NCBI RefSeq assembly: GCF_000633395.1
Contig: NZ_AYMU01000002.1
Span: 62,001-126,000 of the forward strand
Source of the DNA: Pseudomonas sp. PH1b
Lineage (GTDB): Bacteria > Pseudomonadota > Gammaproteobacteria > Pseudomonadales > Pseudomonadaceae
Reading direction: 5' to 3'
DNA: 64,000 nt
A program made the translations under genes and the position numbers. Numbering within the stretch: the stretch's first letter is position 1; every line of letters begins with the position of its first letter. Positions 16,436-26,344 of this stretch are shown here, one piece after another. The notes under the pieces were generated by a model, which was not told the DNA's origin, ran no database searches, and saw nothing but the letters and a program-made list of their open reading frames with translations.

Positions 16436-17067
16436 AGCTGATCTGCTTTCCCGACTTTGTCGGCCATCCGATCTGTTTTTCCGCCCTGGGTCGGGCGCTC
16501 AAAGGGCAAGCGTCGCTGGTACAGGTCAACTACAGCGACTACTGGCCCTATTCCAGTGTCGAGGCCCTGGCCCGGCAGATCGCCGAAGAGCATGACCTGA
16601 CGGCGCTGGATGCGGTGCTCGGTTACTCCTTCGGCGCCTATGTGGCGGCCTGTTGCGTGGCCCGGAGCACGGCGCCCGGCAGGCCGCTGCTGCTGGTGGA
16701 CCCGCCACTGTTGGCCGAGCTGCGAGGGCTGGCCCCTGACGCCATTGCCCGGCGCCTGGCGGCCGATCCGCAGTACGCCTATGTCGATGATCTGGTGGAC
16801 GCGCAATTGGTCAGTCGCGAGTGCGTGCATGGCAACATCCTGCAGCTGTCTCAATGGCAGGCCGTGCCGCTTAAGGGCGTCGCGGTGGATGTGCTGCTGT
16901 CCGCCGGGCGCAGCACCGAGGGGCTGGCCCCGGGCCTGGGGCTTGATCCGAGTCAGGACAATCGCTACTGGCGGGATGAGCAGCGCCACCATGGCTCGGT
17001 GATCAACAGCCCTGATGTGCTCACCTGGCTGCTGAACCCGGGGGCCTTGCAGCGCATTGCCTGGTGA
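16432..17067 (+). CDS. Thioesterase-like alpha/beta hydrolase
   Basis: A 211-residue alpha/beta hydrolase of the type II thioesterase size class. The nucleophile elbow is LGYSFGAY with Ser66, and a late His pair (186-187, RHHGS) can supply the catalytic base. The opening strand ICFPDFVGHPICF resembles the oxyanion-hole region of thioesterases. Its ATG overlaps the stop of the second NRPS (ATGA). It could release the product from the carrier protein, since neither NRPS has a built-in thioesterase, or could clear mischarged carriers. It is the last intact gene of the cluster. Confidence 0.85.
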   Translation: MKLICFPDFVGHPICFSALGRALKGQASLVQVNYSDYWPYSSVEALARQIAEEHDLTALDAVLGYSFGAYVAACCVARSTAPGRPLLLVDPPLLAELRGLAPDAIARRLAADPQYAYVDDLVDAQLVSRECVHGNILQLSQWQAVPLKGVAVDVLLSAGRSTEGLAPGLGLDPSQDNRYWRDEQRHHGSVINSPDVLTWLLNPGALQRIAW

Positions 17068-17151
17068 TCGACGCTGGCCCGTTCGAGGTGCCCTCGGTTC
17101 CAGCCAAGTTTTCCCTAGTAGCCTCTGCCTTGCGCCAATACTCGCGCAGCT

Positions 17152-17560
17152 ATGGAGAGGCATCCGATACAGCCGCTGAGCAAGACCGATTGGCTGAACA
17201 AGGTTCCGCAGGTGACGCTGGCCTTCCGGATCATCCAGGAAGACCTACTGACCCTGGTGAAAACCTGGTGGGCATATACCCCTCCAGCAGGGCAGGTGGA
17301 CCTGTCTGTGGCCCAGGTGCAGGACGAGATCCTGCTGCAGGTCCGCGACTCGGAGACGGGTATTGCCTTGGCCGAGCGCGAGCGGGTGTTCGATCCTTTC
17401 CAGCGCCGGCCGGGCAGCGATGAAGTGGGCTACGGGCTGAGACTTGCCATCGTCAAGGCGATTACCGATCGGCATGCCGGCCGGGTCAGGTTGGATTCCG
17501 CCGACCAGCGGGCCAAATGCGGGTTGTGCGTGTCAGTGGCTTTTGCCCGGGTGCAGGTTG
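17152..17560 (+). pseudogene. Remnant of a sensor histidine kinase (ATPase domain)
   Basis: The frame beginning at 17152 contains a decayed HATPase region. AYTPPAGQVDLSV follows a lost N box (the expected N-A-x-x-Y is WWAYTP). DSETGIALAERERVFDPF replaces the G1 pattern D-S-G-x-G-I, and GYGLRLAIVKAITDRHAGRV is a damaged G2 box (G-x-G-L-G-L). No dimerization, sensor or membrane part is found upstream, and the next bases belong to the hydrolase gene. The frame runs on to 17625 without similarity. It is therefore a fragment left at the edge of the accessory cluster, not a working kinase. The exact ends are uncertain. Confidence 0.7.
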
Positions 17561-17747
17561 CGCCGGCGGGGCAGGGCGCGGTTGTTGGACAGAATAGGCT
17601 TTTGAATACCCTGGATATTCTGTAGCCTTGCGCGGCTCCAATGTTGTCCGTACCTGATGAACTCACTCTCCCGGCGGGGCCCTTAAGCGGTCCGGAGCCG
17701 GTGGTATACTCGACTTTCGCGCCTAAGCGCCTGCAGGTCTTGCGAAC
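17561..17747 (+). promoter_or_regulatory. Upstream region of nadA with candidate -10 element
   Basis: No gene is supported. TATACT at 17705-17710 lies 37 bp before the nadA start codon and resembles a -10 box; TTAAGC about 16 bp upstream is a weak -35. No repeat of the tRNA-Lys 3' end was seen here by eye. Confidence 0.4.
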
Positions 17748-18806
17748 ATGACGCAAATTTCTGAACGCCTTCTGGTCCAAGCCCACCTCGATGCCAAGCA
17801 GCCCAAGCCTTTGAGCGCTGCGCAAGAGGCCCATCTTCGTGCTGCCATTGCTGCCGAGCTCAAGGCTCAGGACGCGGTGCTGGTTGCGCATTTCTATTGC
17901 GATCCGGTGATTCAGGCCCTGGCCGAGGAAACCGGCGGTTGTGTCTCCGACTCCCTGGAAATGGCCCGCTTCGGCAATGCCCATCCGGCCAAGACCGTAG
18001 TGGTCGCCGGTGTTCGCTTCATGGGCGAGACGGCGAAAATCCTCAATCCGGAAAAACGTGTGCTGATGCCAACGCTGGAGGCCACCTGTTCCCTGGACCT
18101 TGGGTGCCCGGTGGAGGAGTTCTCGGCCTTCTGCGACCAGCATCCGGAGCGCACCGTGGTGGTGTATGCCAACACTTCGGCGGCGGTCAAGGCTCGTGCC
18201 GACTGGGTGGTGACCTCAAGCTGCGCCCTGGAGATCGTCGAAAGCCTGATGGATAACGGCGAGACGATCATCTGGGGCCCGGACAAGCACCTGGGCACCT
18301 ATATCCAGCGCCAGACCGGTGCCGACATGCTGCTCTGGGATGGTGCTTGCATCGTCCACGAGGAATTCAAGTCCAAGCAGTTGGAAGACATGAAGGCGCT
18401 TTACCCGGATGCCGCCATCCTGGTGCATCCGGAGTCCCCCAGCTCGGTGATCGAGTTGGCCGACGCGGTGGGTTCCACCAGTCAGTTGATCGCTGCCGCG
18501 CAACGGCTGCCGAACAAGACCTTCATCGTCGCCACCGATCGCGGCATTTTCTACAAGATGCAGCAGTTGTGTCCGGACAAGGTCTTCATCGAAGCGCCTA
18601 CGGCCGGTAACGGTGCGGCGTGCCGTAGTTGCGCCCATTGCCCGTGGATGGCCATGAACACCCTGGAGCGTACCCTGGAGTGCCTGAGGACGGGGAGCGG
18701 CGAGATCAGTGTCGACCCGGCCTTGATTCCCAATGCGATTCGTCCTCTCAAGCGCATGCTGGATTTCACTCAGGCCGCGCGCATGAAGCTTGCCGGCAAC
18801 GCCTGA
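17748..18806 (+). CDS. nadA: NadA, quinolinate synthase
   Basis: Condenses iminoaspartate with dihydroxyacetone phosphate to quinolinate in de novo NAD synthesis. The 352-residue product carries the three cluster cysteines expected for the 4Fe-4S enzyme: one in [13 protein letters not shown], one in [10 protein letters not shown], and one in the [13 protein letters not shown] segment. Other conserved segments are [32 protein letters not shown] and HPESPSSV. In P. aeruginosa nadA also lies some distance downstream of queC and tRNA-Lys, with variable genes between, which supports reading 3756-17747 as a variable interval. A strong bidirectional terminator follows. Confidence 0.97.
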   Translation: MTQISERLLVQAHLDAKQPKPLSAAQEAHLRAAIAAELKAQDAVLVAHFYCDPVIQALAEETGGCVSDSLEMARFGNAHPAKTVVVAGVRFMGETAKILNPEKRVLMPTLEATCSLDLGCPVEEFSAFCDQHPERTVVVYANTSAAVKARADWVVTSSCALEIVESLMDNGETIIWGPDKHLGTYIQRQTGADMLLWDGACIVHEEFKSKQLEDMKALYPDAAILVHPESPSSVIELADAVGSTSQLIAAAQRLPNKTFIVATDRGIFYKMQQLCPDKVFIEAPTAGNGAACRSCAHCPWMAMNTLERTLECLRTGSGEISVDPALIPNAIRPLKRMLDFTQAARMKLAGNA

Positions 18807-18821
18807 CCGATTGTTTTCCGG

Positions 18822-18863
18822 CCCATAAAAAACGCCCCGATCTGTCGGGGCGTTTTTTATGGG
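18822..18863. terminator. Bidirectional terminator between nadA and the RDD gene
   Basis: A perfect 19-bp stem, CCCATAAAAAACGCCCCGA against its complement, encloses the loop TCTG. A and T runs on both sides make it work in both directions for the convergent nadA (+) and RDD gene (-). Confidence 0.92.
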
Positions 18864-18869
18864 CGTGTA

Positions 18870-19358
18870 TTACTTCTTCCGCTTGGGAATGCGCACCAGT
18901 TGGGTATTGGAGTAGATGTCGTGCCAGCTGCGTTTCTGCTTGTCCACCAGCACCCAGAAGAAACCCAGGCCGGCGCACAGCCAGGAAGCGATCGAGACCA
19001 TGAAGCGCAACAGCGCCTGCCACAGGCTGATGCGGCTGCCATCGGCGTTCTGCACGCGAATGCCCCAGACTTGCATGCCCAGGGTCTGGCCGGTATGAGT
19101 CCAGAATTTGGCGAAGAAGCCAAATAGCACGAACAGCAGTACCGTGGAGTACAGCGGATCACCGTCCAGGGCCCCGGCTTCGGTCAGGGTGCGCATCCGG
19201 GCCTCGCCGATGATCTGCATCTGGATCAGCTTGTAGATGCCTCCCGTAACGATCAGCAGGGCAACGCACAGCAGGAAATCATAGAACATCGCTGCCAGGC
19301 GACGACCCAGGGTGGCGGCGGGAAACTCGCCTTGGGGGCTTAGCAGATGTTTCGACAT
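18870..19358 (-). CDS. RDD-family membrane protein
   Basis: A 162-residue small membrane protein of the RDD family. The defining Arg and two Asp are visible as LGRRLAAMFYDFLL near the N-terminus and SWHDIYSNT near the C-terminus. There are three hydrophobic segments (about residues 26-45, 77-97 and 120-145) and the GQTLGMQVWGIRV motif typical of the family. Some RDD proteins act in ion or small-molecule transport, but most have no assigned role. ATG at 19358 was chosen to give the normal N-terminus MSKHLLSPQGEFP; the frame is open further upstream. Its position next to nadA is common in pseudomonads. Confidence 0.85.
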   Translation of the reverse strand: MSKHLLSPQGEFPAATLGRRLAAMFYDFLLCVALLIVTGGIYKLIQMQIIGEARMRTLTEAGALDGDPLYSTVLLFVLFGFFAKFWTHTGQTLGMQVWGIRVQNADGSRISLWQALLRFMVSIASWLCAGLGFFWVLVDKQKRSWHDIYSNTQLVRIPKRKK

Positions 19359-19407
19359 GGCAGGCTCTCGACTGGAAAAGAAAGCCATTTTACGGAATTG
19401 CGCGCAC

Positions 19408-19442
19408 AAAAAAGCCCCTGATGTCAGCATCAGGGGCTTTTT
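19408..19442. terminator. Terminator after the cold-shock gene
   Basis: AAAAAAGCCCCTGATG pairs with CATCAGGGGCTTTTT around TCAG. It lies 13 bp beyond the stop codon of the minus-strand cold-shock gene and upstream of the RDD gene. A and T tracts on both sides suggest it can act in both directions. Confidence 0.9.
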
Positions 19443-19454
19443 CGTTACAGACGA

Positions 19455-19667
19455 TTAGGCTTCTGCTTGTACTTCGTCAGCCTGCATGCCTTTCTGGCCT
19501 TGCACAGCGATGAAGGTCACTTTTTGGCCTTCTTTCAGGCTCTTGAAGCCGTTGCCCTGAATGGCGCGGAAGTGTACGAACAGATCCGGACCGCTTTCTG
19601 GAGTGATAAAACCAAAACCTTTCTCGTCGTTAAACCACTTGACGGTACCGCTCTGACGTTGGGACAT
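19455..19667 (-). CDS. CspA-family cold-shock protein
   Basis: A 70-residue single cold-shock domain. The RNP1 motif is KGFGFITP and RNP2 is DLFVHFRAI, with the family opening TGTVKWFN changed only slightly ([12 protein letters not shown]). Such proteins bind single-stranded RNA and DNA and act as RNA chaperones, some at normal temperature. AAGGAAATAAGAA precedes the ATG on the minus strand. A long leader is likely, since nearly 400 bp upstream contain no gene. It could be the protein called CapB in other Pseudomonas species, but several paralogues exist, so no symbol is given. Confidence 0.95.
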
Positions 19668-20059
19668 TTCTTATTTCCTTTGACGCTAAAAAATTAATGA
19701 CAGTCTCTTCCTCGTGAAAGAGTACTGGGCTGGGTTGCAGGAAAGTAAGAGGCGTCGAACGGGTTGTAGCAAACTTGTTGGCTACTGCCCAGGTCACGAT
19801 TCCAAGCGACCCATGCAAACACAGTGGGGAAACTCTACGCCAACTACGGGAGAAAAAACAAGCCCTGCGAACCCCCGGTATTACGCCGCTTGCCAAGGTT
19901 TGGCGGAACTAGCGTTCAGGGCTTATTCGATAGAGTCGTTCAATTGTTTTCGGATGTTATAAGTGAAGTTCAGTATCGAAGATGTGCACTGTTTTATGGC
20001 GGTTGCGTTACAGATTAGTGCACTTTTAACGCAACCGCGTTACTTATAGAAACAGTCCC
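19668..20059 (-). other. Gene-free interval upstream of the cold-shock gene (leader and promoter region)
   Basis: No coding sequence is supported in these 392 bp. AGCCCTG (19861-19867) and CAGGGCT (19917-19923) are inverted repeats that enclose a smaller CCGC/GCGG pair, so the cold-shock mRNA leader could fold. On the minus strand TATAAC (around 19956-19961) might be a -10 element, but no good -35 was seen. The A+T content is higher than in the neighbouring genes. Confidence 0.4.
19999..20038. repeat. Perfect 12-bp inverted repeat downstream of gcvT
   Basis: GCGGTTGCGTTA (19999-20010) and TAACGCAACCGC (20027-20038) flank a 16-nt loop. It begins 21 bp past the gcvT stop on the minus strand. 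There is no T run, so it is either a weak or factor-dependent terminator or an mRNA-stabilising hairpin at the end of the gcv operon. Confidence 0.6.
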
Positions 20060-21184
20060 TCAGCCGCGGTAATAGCGTTGTGGGACGAATGGCATTTTGC
20101 TTACAAGCATTGGCACCTTTTTCCCACGAACTATTGCTGAAACTGGTGTGTCGAGTGCGCAGTGCTCGATATCGAGGTAGCCCATGGCCAACGGGCCGCC
20201 CAGGGTCGGGCCAAAACCGCCGCTGCACACGTTGCCGATAACCTTGCCTTCGGCGTCGACGATCTCTGCTCCTTCCCGTACCGGTGTGCGTTCCTGGGGC
20301 AGCAGGCCGACGCGCTTGCGGCTGACGCCGGCTTGCTGCTGGGCGAAGATCACTTCGGCCCCGGGAAAGCCACCCGCACGAGCACCGTCGGCGCGGCGTA
20401 CTTTGGAAATGGCCCACAGCAGGCTGGCCTGGATCGGCGTGGTGTCACTGTTCATGTCGTGGCCATAGAGGCACAGGCCGGCTTCCAGGCGCAGGGAGTC
20501 ACGGGCCCCAAGGCCAATGGCTGCCACCTCCGGTTCAGCCAGCAGAGCACGGGCGAGGCGTTCTGCCTCGGCAGCCGGGATCGAGATTTCGAAACCGTCT
20601 TCACCGGTGTAGCCCGAACGGCTGACAAAGCACTCCGCTCCCAGCACGGTCACAGGCTTGAATTGCATGAAGGTCATCTGCGCCACTTCTGGTGCCAGGC
20701 GCGCCAATACAGTGACGGCGGCCGGGCCTTGCAGGGCCAGCAGGGCGCGCTCTTCGAACAGCGGCTGAATGTCGCACTGGGTGCCGATGTGCTGGCGCAA
20801 GTGGGCCAAGTCCTGGTCTTTACAGGCGGCATTGACCACCAGGAACAGTTGGTCGTCACCCAGGTTGGCGACCATCAGGTCGTCGAGGATGCCGCCTTGC
20901 TCGTTGGTGAACATCGCATAGCGTTGCATGCCCACGGGCAGGTCGATGATGTCTACCGGCACCAGGGTTTCCAGGGCCTTGGCGGCCTGGGCGCCGCTCA
21001 GGCGGATCTGACCCATGTGGGATACGTCGAACAGGCCGGCCTGCTCACGGGTGTGCTGATGCTCTTTCATCACCCCCAGCGGGTACTGCACCGGCATGTC
21101 GTAGCCGGCGAAGGGCACCATGCGTGCACCCAGTTCCAGGTGCAAGCTGTGCAGTGGGGTCTTCAACAGTGATTCGGTGGACAT
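20060..21184 (-). CDS. gcvT: GcvT, aminomethyltransferase (glycine cleavage T-protein)
   Basis: Transfers the methylene group from the aminomethyl-lipoyl arm of the H-protein to tetrahydrofolate, releasing ammonia. The 374-residue product has the family segments [41 protein letters not shown] and [18 protein letters not shown], the last holding the folate-contacting residues. ATG at 21184 was chosen because AGGAGTTGCCC lies directly upstream; the frame also allows a TTG six bases earlier. It is the last gene of gcvH-gcvP-sdaA-gcvT, 40 bp after sdaA. Confidence 0.96.
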   Translation of the reverse strand: MSTESLLKTPLHSLHLELGARMVPFAGYDMPVQYPLGVMKEHQHTREQAGLFDVSHMGQIRLSGAQAAKALETLVPVDIIDLPVGMQRYAMFTNEQGGILDDLMVANLGDDQLFLVVNAACKDQDLAHLRQHIGTQCDIQPLFEERALLALQGPAAVTVLARLAPEVAQMTFMQFKPVTVLGAECFVSRSGYTGEDGFEISIPAAEAERLARALLAEPEVAAIGLGARDSLRLEAGLCLYGHDMNSDTTPIQASLLWAISKVRRADGARAGGFPGAEVIFAQQQAGVSRKRVGLLPQERTPVREGAEIVDAEGKVIGNVCSGGFGPTLGGPLAMGYLDIEHCALDTPVSAIVRGKKVPMLVSKMPFVPQRYYRG

Positions 21185-21224
21185 GGGCAACTCCTGATAA
21201 ATCGGCTGCTACGCCATTGGCGCG

Positions 21225-22601
<1,377 letters not shown>

Positions 22602-22633
22602 GTGGGTTCTCCGGTTTCTTATTATTGAGAGTA

Positions 22634-22691
22634 GCGGCAAGCCACAAGCTGCAAGCAGCAAGAAAGAGCCGATCGGCTGTTAACTTGCCGC
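22634..22691. repeat. Short degenerate AGCTTGCAGC-type repeat between gcvP and sdaA
   Basis: GCGGCAAG (22634-22641) and CTTGCCGC (22684-22691) are inverted around a run of related GCAAGC and GCAAG units. Similar iterated elements are common between Pseudomonas genes. It separates two genes of one operon, so it may shape mRNA stability. Confidence 0.5.
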
Positions 22692-22718
22692 TTGCCGCTT
22701 GAAGCTCACCACTGCTTC

Positions 22719-25568
22719 TCAGGCATAGCTTTCGATGGATGGGCAGGCGCACACCAGGTTGCGGTCACCGAACACGTTGTCGACTCGGCCCACCGGCGGC
22801 CAGTACTTGCCCTCCACCAGGGACGCCACCGGGTACACCGCCTGTTCGCGGCTGTAGGGGTGGGTCCATTCGCCCACCAGTTCCGCCGCGGTGTGCGGGG
22901 CGTTTTTCAGCGGGTTGTCGTCCGGGTCCAGGGCGCCGCTTTCCACTGCGCGGATTTCTTCGCGGATGCGGATCATCGCGTCGCAGAAACGATCCAGTTC
23001 CTGCTTGGACTCACTCTCGGTGGGCTCGATCATCAGGGTGCCGGCCACCGGGAACGACATGGTCGGCGCATGGAACCCGAAGTCGATCAGGCGCTTGGCC
23101 ACGTCGTCGACGCTGATGCCGCTGCTGTCCTTCAATGGGCGCAGGTCGAGGATGCATTCGTGGGCCACCAGACCGTTGCTGCCGGTGTAGAGCACTGGAT
23201 AGTGTTCTTCCAGGCGCCGCGAGATGTAGTTGGCATTGAGGATCGCCAACTGCGAGGCACGCTTGAGGCCGGCGCCGCCCATCATGCGGATGTACATCCA
23301 GGTGATCGGCAGAATGCTGGCGCTGCCGAACGGTGCGGCACAGACCGCGCCCTTCTTGTTTTCCAGGGCCGCGTGCCCCGGCAGGAACGGCGCCAGGTGC
23401 GACTTGACGCCGATCGGGCCGACACCCGGGCCGCCACCGCCGTGGGGAATGCAGAAGGTCTTGTGCAGGTTCAGGTGCGACACGTCGCCGCCGAACTTGC
23501 CCGGCGCGCACAGGCCGACCATGGCGTTCATGTTGGCGCCATCGATGTACACCTGGCCGCCGTGGTCATGGATGATGCCGCAGATTTCGCGGATGCCTTC
23601 CTCGAACACGCCGTGGGTCGAAGGGTAGGTGATCATCAGCGCCGCCAGGTGCTCGCGGTGCTCGATGGCCTTGGCTCGCAGGTCCTCGATGTCGACGTTG
23701 CCCCGGGCGTCACAGGCGGTGACCACCACGCGCATGCCGGCCATGTTGGCGGTGGCCGGGTTGGTGCCGTGGGCCGAGGACGGGATCAGGCAGATGTCGC
23801 GGCGCTCCTCGCCACGGCTCTGGTGATAGGCACGGATTGCCAGCAGGCCGGCGTACTCGCCCTGGGAACCGGCGTTGGGCTGCAGGGACACGGCGTCGTA
23901 GCCGGTGGCGGCGCAGAGCATCGCTTCCAGCTCGGTGGTCAGTTGCTGGTAACCGGCGCTTTGCTCAGCCGGCGCGAAGGGATGCAGCGCGCCGAACTCG
24001 GCCCAGGTGATCGGGATCATCTCGCTGGCGGCGTTGAGCTTCATGGTGCAGGAGCCCAGGGGAATCATGGTGCGATCCAGGGCCAGGTCCTTGTCCGCCA
24101 GTTTGCGCAGGTAGCGCATCAGCTCGGTTTCCGAGTGATAGCGGTTGAACACCGGGTGGCTGAGGATCGCCGACTGGCGCTCCAGGGCCGCAGGGATGCT
24201 GCTGGTGACTGCCGCCGCGAGCGCGGTGAAGTCTGGCGTCGGCTTGCCGTCGGCCAAGAGGTTCCACAGGGTTTCAACGTCGGCCTGGGTGCTGGTTTCG
24301 TCCAGGGACAGGCCCAGACGCTCGGCGTCTATCACCCGCAGGTTGATGCCCTGGGCACGGGCCTTGTCGTGCAGCGCGGCGGTGCGGCCAGCGGTGTGCA
24401 GGCTCAGGGTGTCGAAGAAGTTTTCCTGCTCCACAGCCAGGCCCAGCTGGCTCAGGCCCTTGGCCAGGATCGCGGTCAGTTGATGGACGCGCCGGGCAAT
24501 CTGTTTCAGGCCTTCGGGGCCGTGGTACACGGCGTACATGCTGGCGATATTGGCCAGCAGCACCTGGGCGGTGCAGATGTTGCTGGTGGCCTTCTCGCGG
24601 CGGATGTGCTGTTCGCGGGTCTGCATGGCCAGGCGCAGGGCCGGCTGGCCGAAGCGGTCCACCGAAACGCCTACCAGGCGGCCGGGCATGTCGCGCTTGA
24701 AGGCGTCACGGGTGGCGAAATACGCCGCGTGCGGACCGCCAAAGCCCAGGGGTACACCGAAGCGCTGGGCGCTGCCGATGGCCACGTCGGCGCCGAATTC
24801 CCCCGGTGGGGTCAGCAGGGTCAGGGCCAGCAGATCGGCGGCCACCGCCACCAGGGCGTTGGCGGCATGGAAACGCTCGGTGAGTGCGCGGTAGTCGAAC
24901 AGGTCGCCGTTGCTCGCCGGGTATTGCAGCAGCGCGCCGAAGAACGGGCTGACGTCGCTCAGCTCGCGTTCATCGCCCACCACCACCTCGATGCCCAGGG
25001 GCTCGGCGCGGGTGCGCAGCACATCCAGGGTTTGCGGGTGGCAATGCACGGACGCGAAGAAGGCGTGGCTGCCCTTGTTCTTGCTCAGGCGCTTGCAGAA
25101 GGTCATGGCCTCGGCGGCGGCGGTGCCTTCGTCGAGCAGCGAAGCGTTGGCGATCGGCAGGCCGCTGAGGTCGCTGATCAGGGTCTGGAAATTCAGCAGG
25201 GCTTCCAGGCGGCCCTGGGAGATTTCCGGCTGGTACGGGGTGTAGGCGGTGTACCAGGCGGGGTTTTCCAGGAGGTTGCGCAAAATCGGCGACGGCGTGT
25301 GGCAGCTGTAGTAGCCCTGGCCGATGAAGGTCTTGAACAGCTGGTTGCGACCGGCGATGGCCTTGATCGAGGCCAGGGCCTGGGCTTCGCTCTGGCCCTG
25401 GCCCAGGTCGAGCACGCTGGTGCCCTTGATGCTGTCGGGGATCACGCTGGCGCTCAGGGCTTCCAGGGAGTCGAAGCCGAGGCTGTTGAGCATGGCTTGC
25501 TCATCGGCCTGGCGCGGGCCGATGTGGCGTGCAACGAATTCGTTGGCGGTGGTCAGGTTGATGGTCAT
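22719..25568 (-). CDS. gcvP: GcvP, glycine dehydrogenase (P-protein)
   Basis: PLP enzyme that decarboxylates glycine and passes the aminomethyl group to lipoylated GcvH. The 949-residue fused alpha-beta form is full length. The PLP lysine is in [16 protein letters not shown] near residue 700, preceded by the conserved AHGTNPA and YIDGANMNA segments. The N-terminal half begins [17 protein letters not shown] and contains FIGQGYY and [17 protein letters not shown]. It lies 10 bp after gcvH, so the two are tightly coupled. Confidence 0.97.
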   Translation of the reverse strand: MTINLTTANEFVARHIGPRQADEQAMLNSLGFDSLEALSASVIPDSIKGTSVLDLGQGQSEAQALASIKAIAGRNQLFKTFIGQGYYSCHTPSPILRNLLENPAWYTAYTPYQPEISQGRLEALLNFQTLISDLSGLPIANASLLDEGTAAAEAMTFCKRLSKNKGSHAFFASVHCHPQTLDVLRTRAEPLGIEVVVGDERELSDVSPFFGALLQYPASNGDLFDYRALTERFHAANALVAVAADLLALTLLTPPGEFGADVAIGSAQRFGVPLGFGGPHAAYFATRDAFKRDMPGRLVGVSVDRFGQPALRLAMQTREQHIRREKATSNICTAQVLLANIASMYAVYHGPEGLKQIARRVHQLTAILAKGLSQLGLAVEQENFFDTLSLHTAGRTAALHDKARAQGINLRVIDAERLGLSLDETSTQADVETLWNLLADGKPTPDFTALAAAVTSSIPAALERQSAILSHPVFNRYHSETELMRYLRKLADKDLALDRTMIPLGSCTMKLNAASEMIPITWAEFGALHPFAPAEQSAGYQQLTTELEAMLCAATGYDAVSLQPNAGSQGEYAGLLAIRAYHQSRGEERRDICLIPSSAHGTNPATANMAGMRVVVTACDARGNVDIEDLRAKAIEHREHLAALMITYPSTHGVFEEGIREICGIIHDHGGQVYIDGANMNAMVGLCAPGKFGGDVSHLNLHKTFCIPHGGGGPGVGPIGVKSHLAPFLPGHAALENKKGAVCAAPFGSASILPITWMYIRMMGGAGLKRASQLAILNANYISRRLEEHYPVLYTGSNGLVAHECILDLRPLKDSSGISVDDVAKRLIDFGFHAPTMSFPVAGTLMIEPTESESKQELDRFCDAMIRIREEIRAVESGALDPDDNPLKNAPHTAAELVGEWTHPYSREQAVYPVASLVEGKYWPPVGRVDNVFGDRNLVCACPSIESYA

Positions 25569-25578
25569 GGCGGGCTCC

Positions 25579-25962
25579 TCAGGCTTCGGCGCTGGCTTTG
25601 ATCAGGCGATCGTAGGCGTCCTGGTCCAGCAGTCGAGCGACGGCGCCGGCATCCGCAGGCATGAAGCGGAAGAACCAGCCTTCGCCCAGCGGGTCTTCGT
25701 TGACCAGTTCCGGACTGTCTTCCAGGGCCGGGTTGGTGGCGACCACCTCTCCGTCCAGGGGCATGTATACGCCACTGGCAGCCTTCACTGATTCCACGGT
25801 GGCGGCTTCCGCGCCCTTTTCGTAGTTCTGCAGTTCAGGCAGTTGCACAAACACCACATCACCCAAGGCGTTCTGGGCGAAAGCCGTGATACCCACGGTG
25901 ACGCTGCCATCCGCTTCGCTACGCAGCCATTCGTGATCTTCAGTAAAACGCAACTCGCTCAT
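25579..25962 (-). CDS. gcvH: GcvH, lipoyl carrier H-protein
   Basis: Shuttles the aminomethyl intermediate of glycine cleavage on a lipoyl arm. The 127-residue protein has the lipoylated Lys60 in [15 protein letters not shown] and the family opening RFTEDHEWL, with [10 protein letters not shown] before it and GEGWFFRF after. GAGGAGTTTCC precedes the ATG. It is the first gene of the operon and the one directly behind the sigma-54 promoter and GcsR-like sites described below. Confidence 0.97.
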   Translation of the reverse strand: MSELRFTEDHEWLRSEADGSVTVGITAFAQNALGDVVFVQLPELQNYEKGAEAATVESVKAASGVYMPLDGEVVATNPALEDSPELVNEDPLGEGWFFRFMPADAGAVARLLDQDAYDRLIKASAEA

Positions 25963-26042
25963 GGAAACTCCTCAGGGGCCAGATTCGTCTGGTGGACGCG
26001 ATTGAATGCTCGTGCAGGGCCGAGCCGAATGGCAATGTCCAT

Positions 26043-26058
26043 AGCAAGAACACGGCCA
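26043..26058 (-). promoter_or_regulatory. Sigma-54 (-24/-12) promoter of the gcv operon
   Basis: Read on the minus strand, TGGCCGTGTTCTTGCT has GG and GC exactly 12 bases apart and a TTGC core, close to the sigma-54 consensus TGGCAC-N5-TTGCW. The start of transcription would be near 26032, giving a leader of about 70 nt before gcvH. Confidence 0.75.
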
Positions 26059-26123
26059 ATATTGATTTAATCGTTATAAATCAATGCCTTGAGTGTGTTG
26101 GGTGAGGTCTTGAATGTATTCTC

Positions 26124-26141
26124 TGTAGCGAAATCGCTACA
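26124..26141 (-). promoter_or_regulatory. GcsR-like binding site 1 (perfect dyad)
   Basis: TGTAGCG-AAAT-CGCTACA is an 18-bp perfect palindrome about 100 bp upstream of the predicted transcription start. It resembles the GcsR operator TGTAACG-N4-CGTTCCG reported for the P. aeruginosa gcs2 promoter (from memory). Confidence 0.75.
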
Positions 26142-26204
26142 GTCGGCGCCGTGGAAAAAAGGCTATGAGGATCAAAGCCTTGCACTGCCGCGATTATAGG
26201 CTTC

Positions 26205-26222
26205 TGTAGCGAAATCGTTCCA
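26205..26222 (-). promoter_or_regulatory. GcsR-like binding site 2
   Basis: TGTAGCG-AAAT-CGTTCCA keeps the left arm of site 1 and matches the right arm of the P. aeruginosa consensus at six of seven bases. It is 81 bp upstream of site 1, centre to centre. Confidence 0.75.
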
Positions 26223-26223
26223 C

Positions 26224-26241
26224 TGTAGCGCTTTCAGTACA
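26224..26241 (-). promoter_or_regulatory. GcsR-like binding site 3
   Basis: TGTAGCG-CTTT-CAGTACA follows site 2 after one base, a 19-bp period. Together sites 2 and 3 form a tandem upstream activating sequence, as expected for a hexamer-forming sigma-54 activator. Confidence 0.7.
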
Positions 26242-26300
26242 GACAGAGGTCGTTTTCAGGTGCGCAGATGGGGCGGCCGGTTCTTCCCGCGCGCTTGAGG

Positions 26301-26321
26301 CCCCGGTAGCGGCTACCGGGG
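26301..26321. terminator. Hairpin after gcsR
   Basis: CCCCGGTAG pairs with CTACCGGGG around CGG. It lies 24 bp past the gcsR stop on the minus strand. No T run follows, so intrinsic termination is uncertain, but it separates gcsR from the gcv activating sites. Confidence 0.5.
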
Positions 26322-26344
26322 ATGAATGTTGCGCCCGCTGACCT

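Noticed and set aside
17068..17747. Duplicate of the tRNA-Lys 3' end (right attachment site)
   Set aside because: No repeat of the terminal tRNA bases was found by eye, and there is no integrase in the window, so I do not claim an integrative element.
22692..25601. Long plus-strand frame opposite gcvP
   Set aside because: Val/Gly/His-rich shadow of a conserved gcvP; no recognisable protein features.
25963..26344. Glycine riboswitch before gcvH
   Set aside because: No tandem aptamer pattern; the sigma-54 promoter and GcsR-like sites explain the region.
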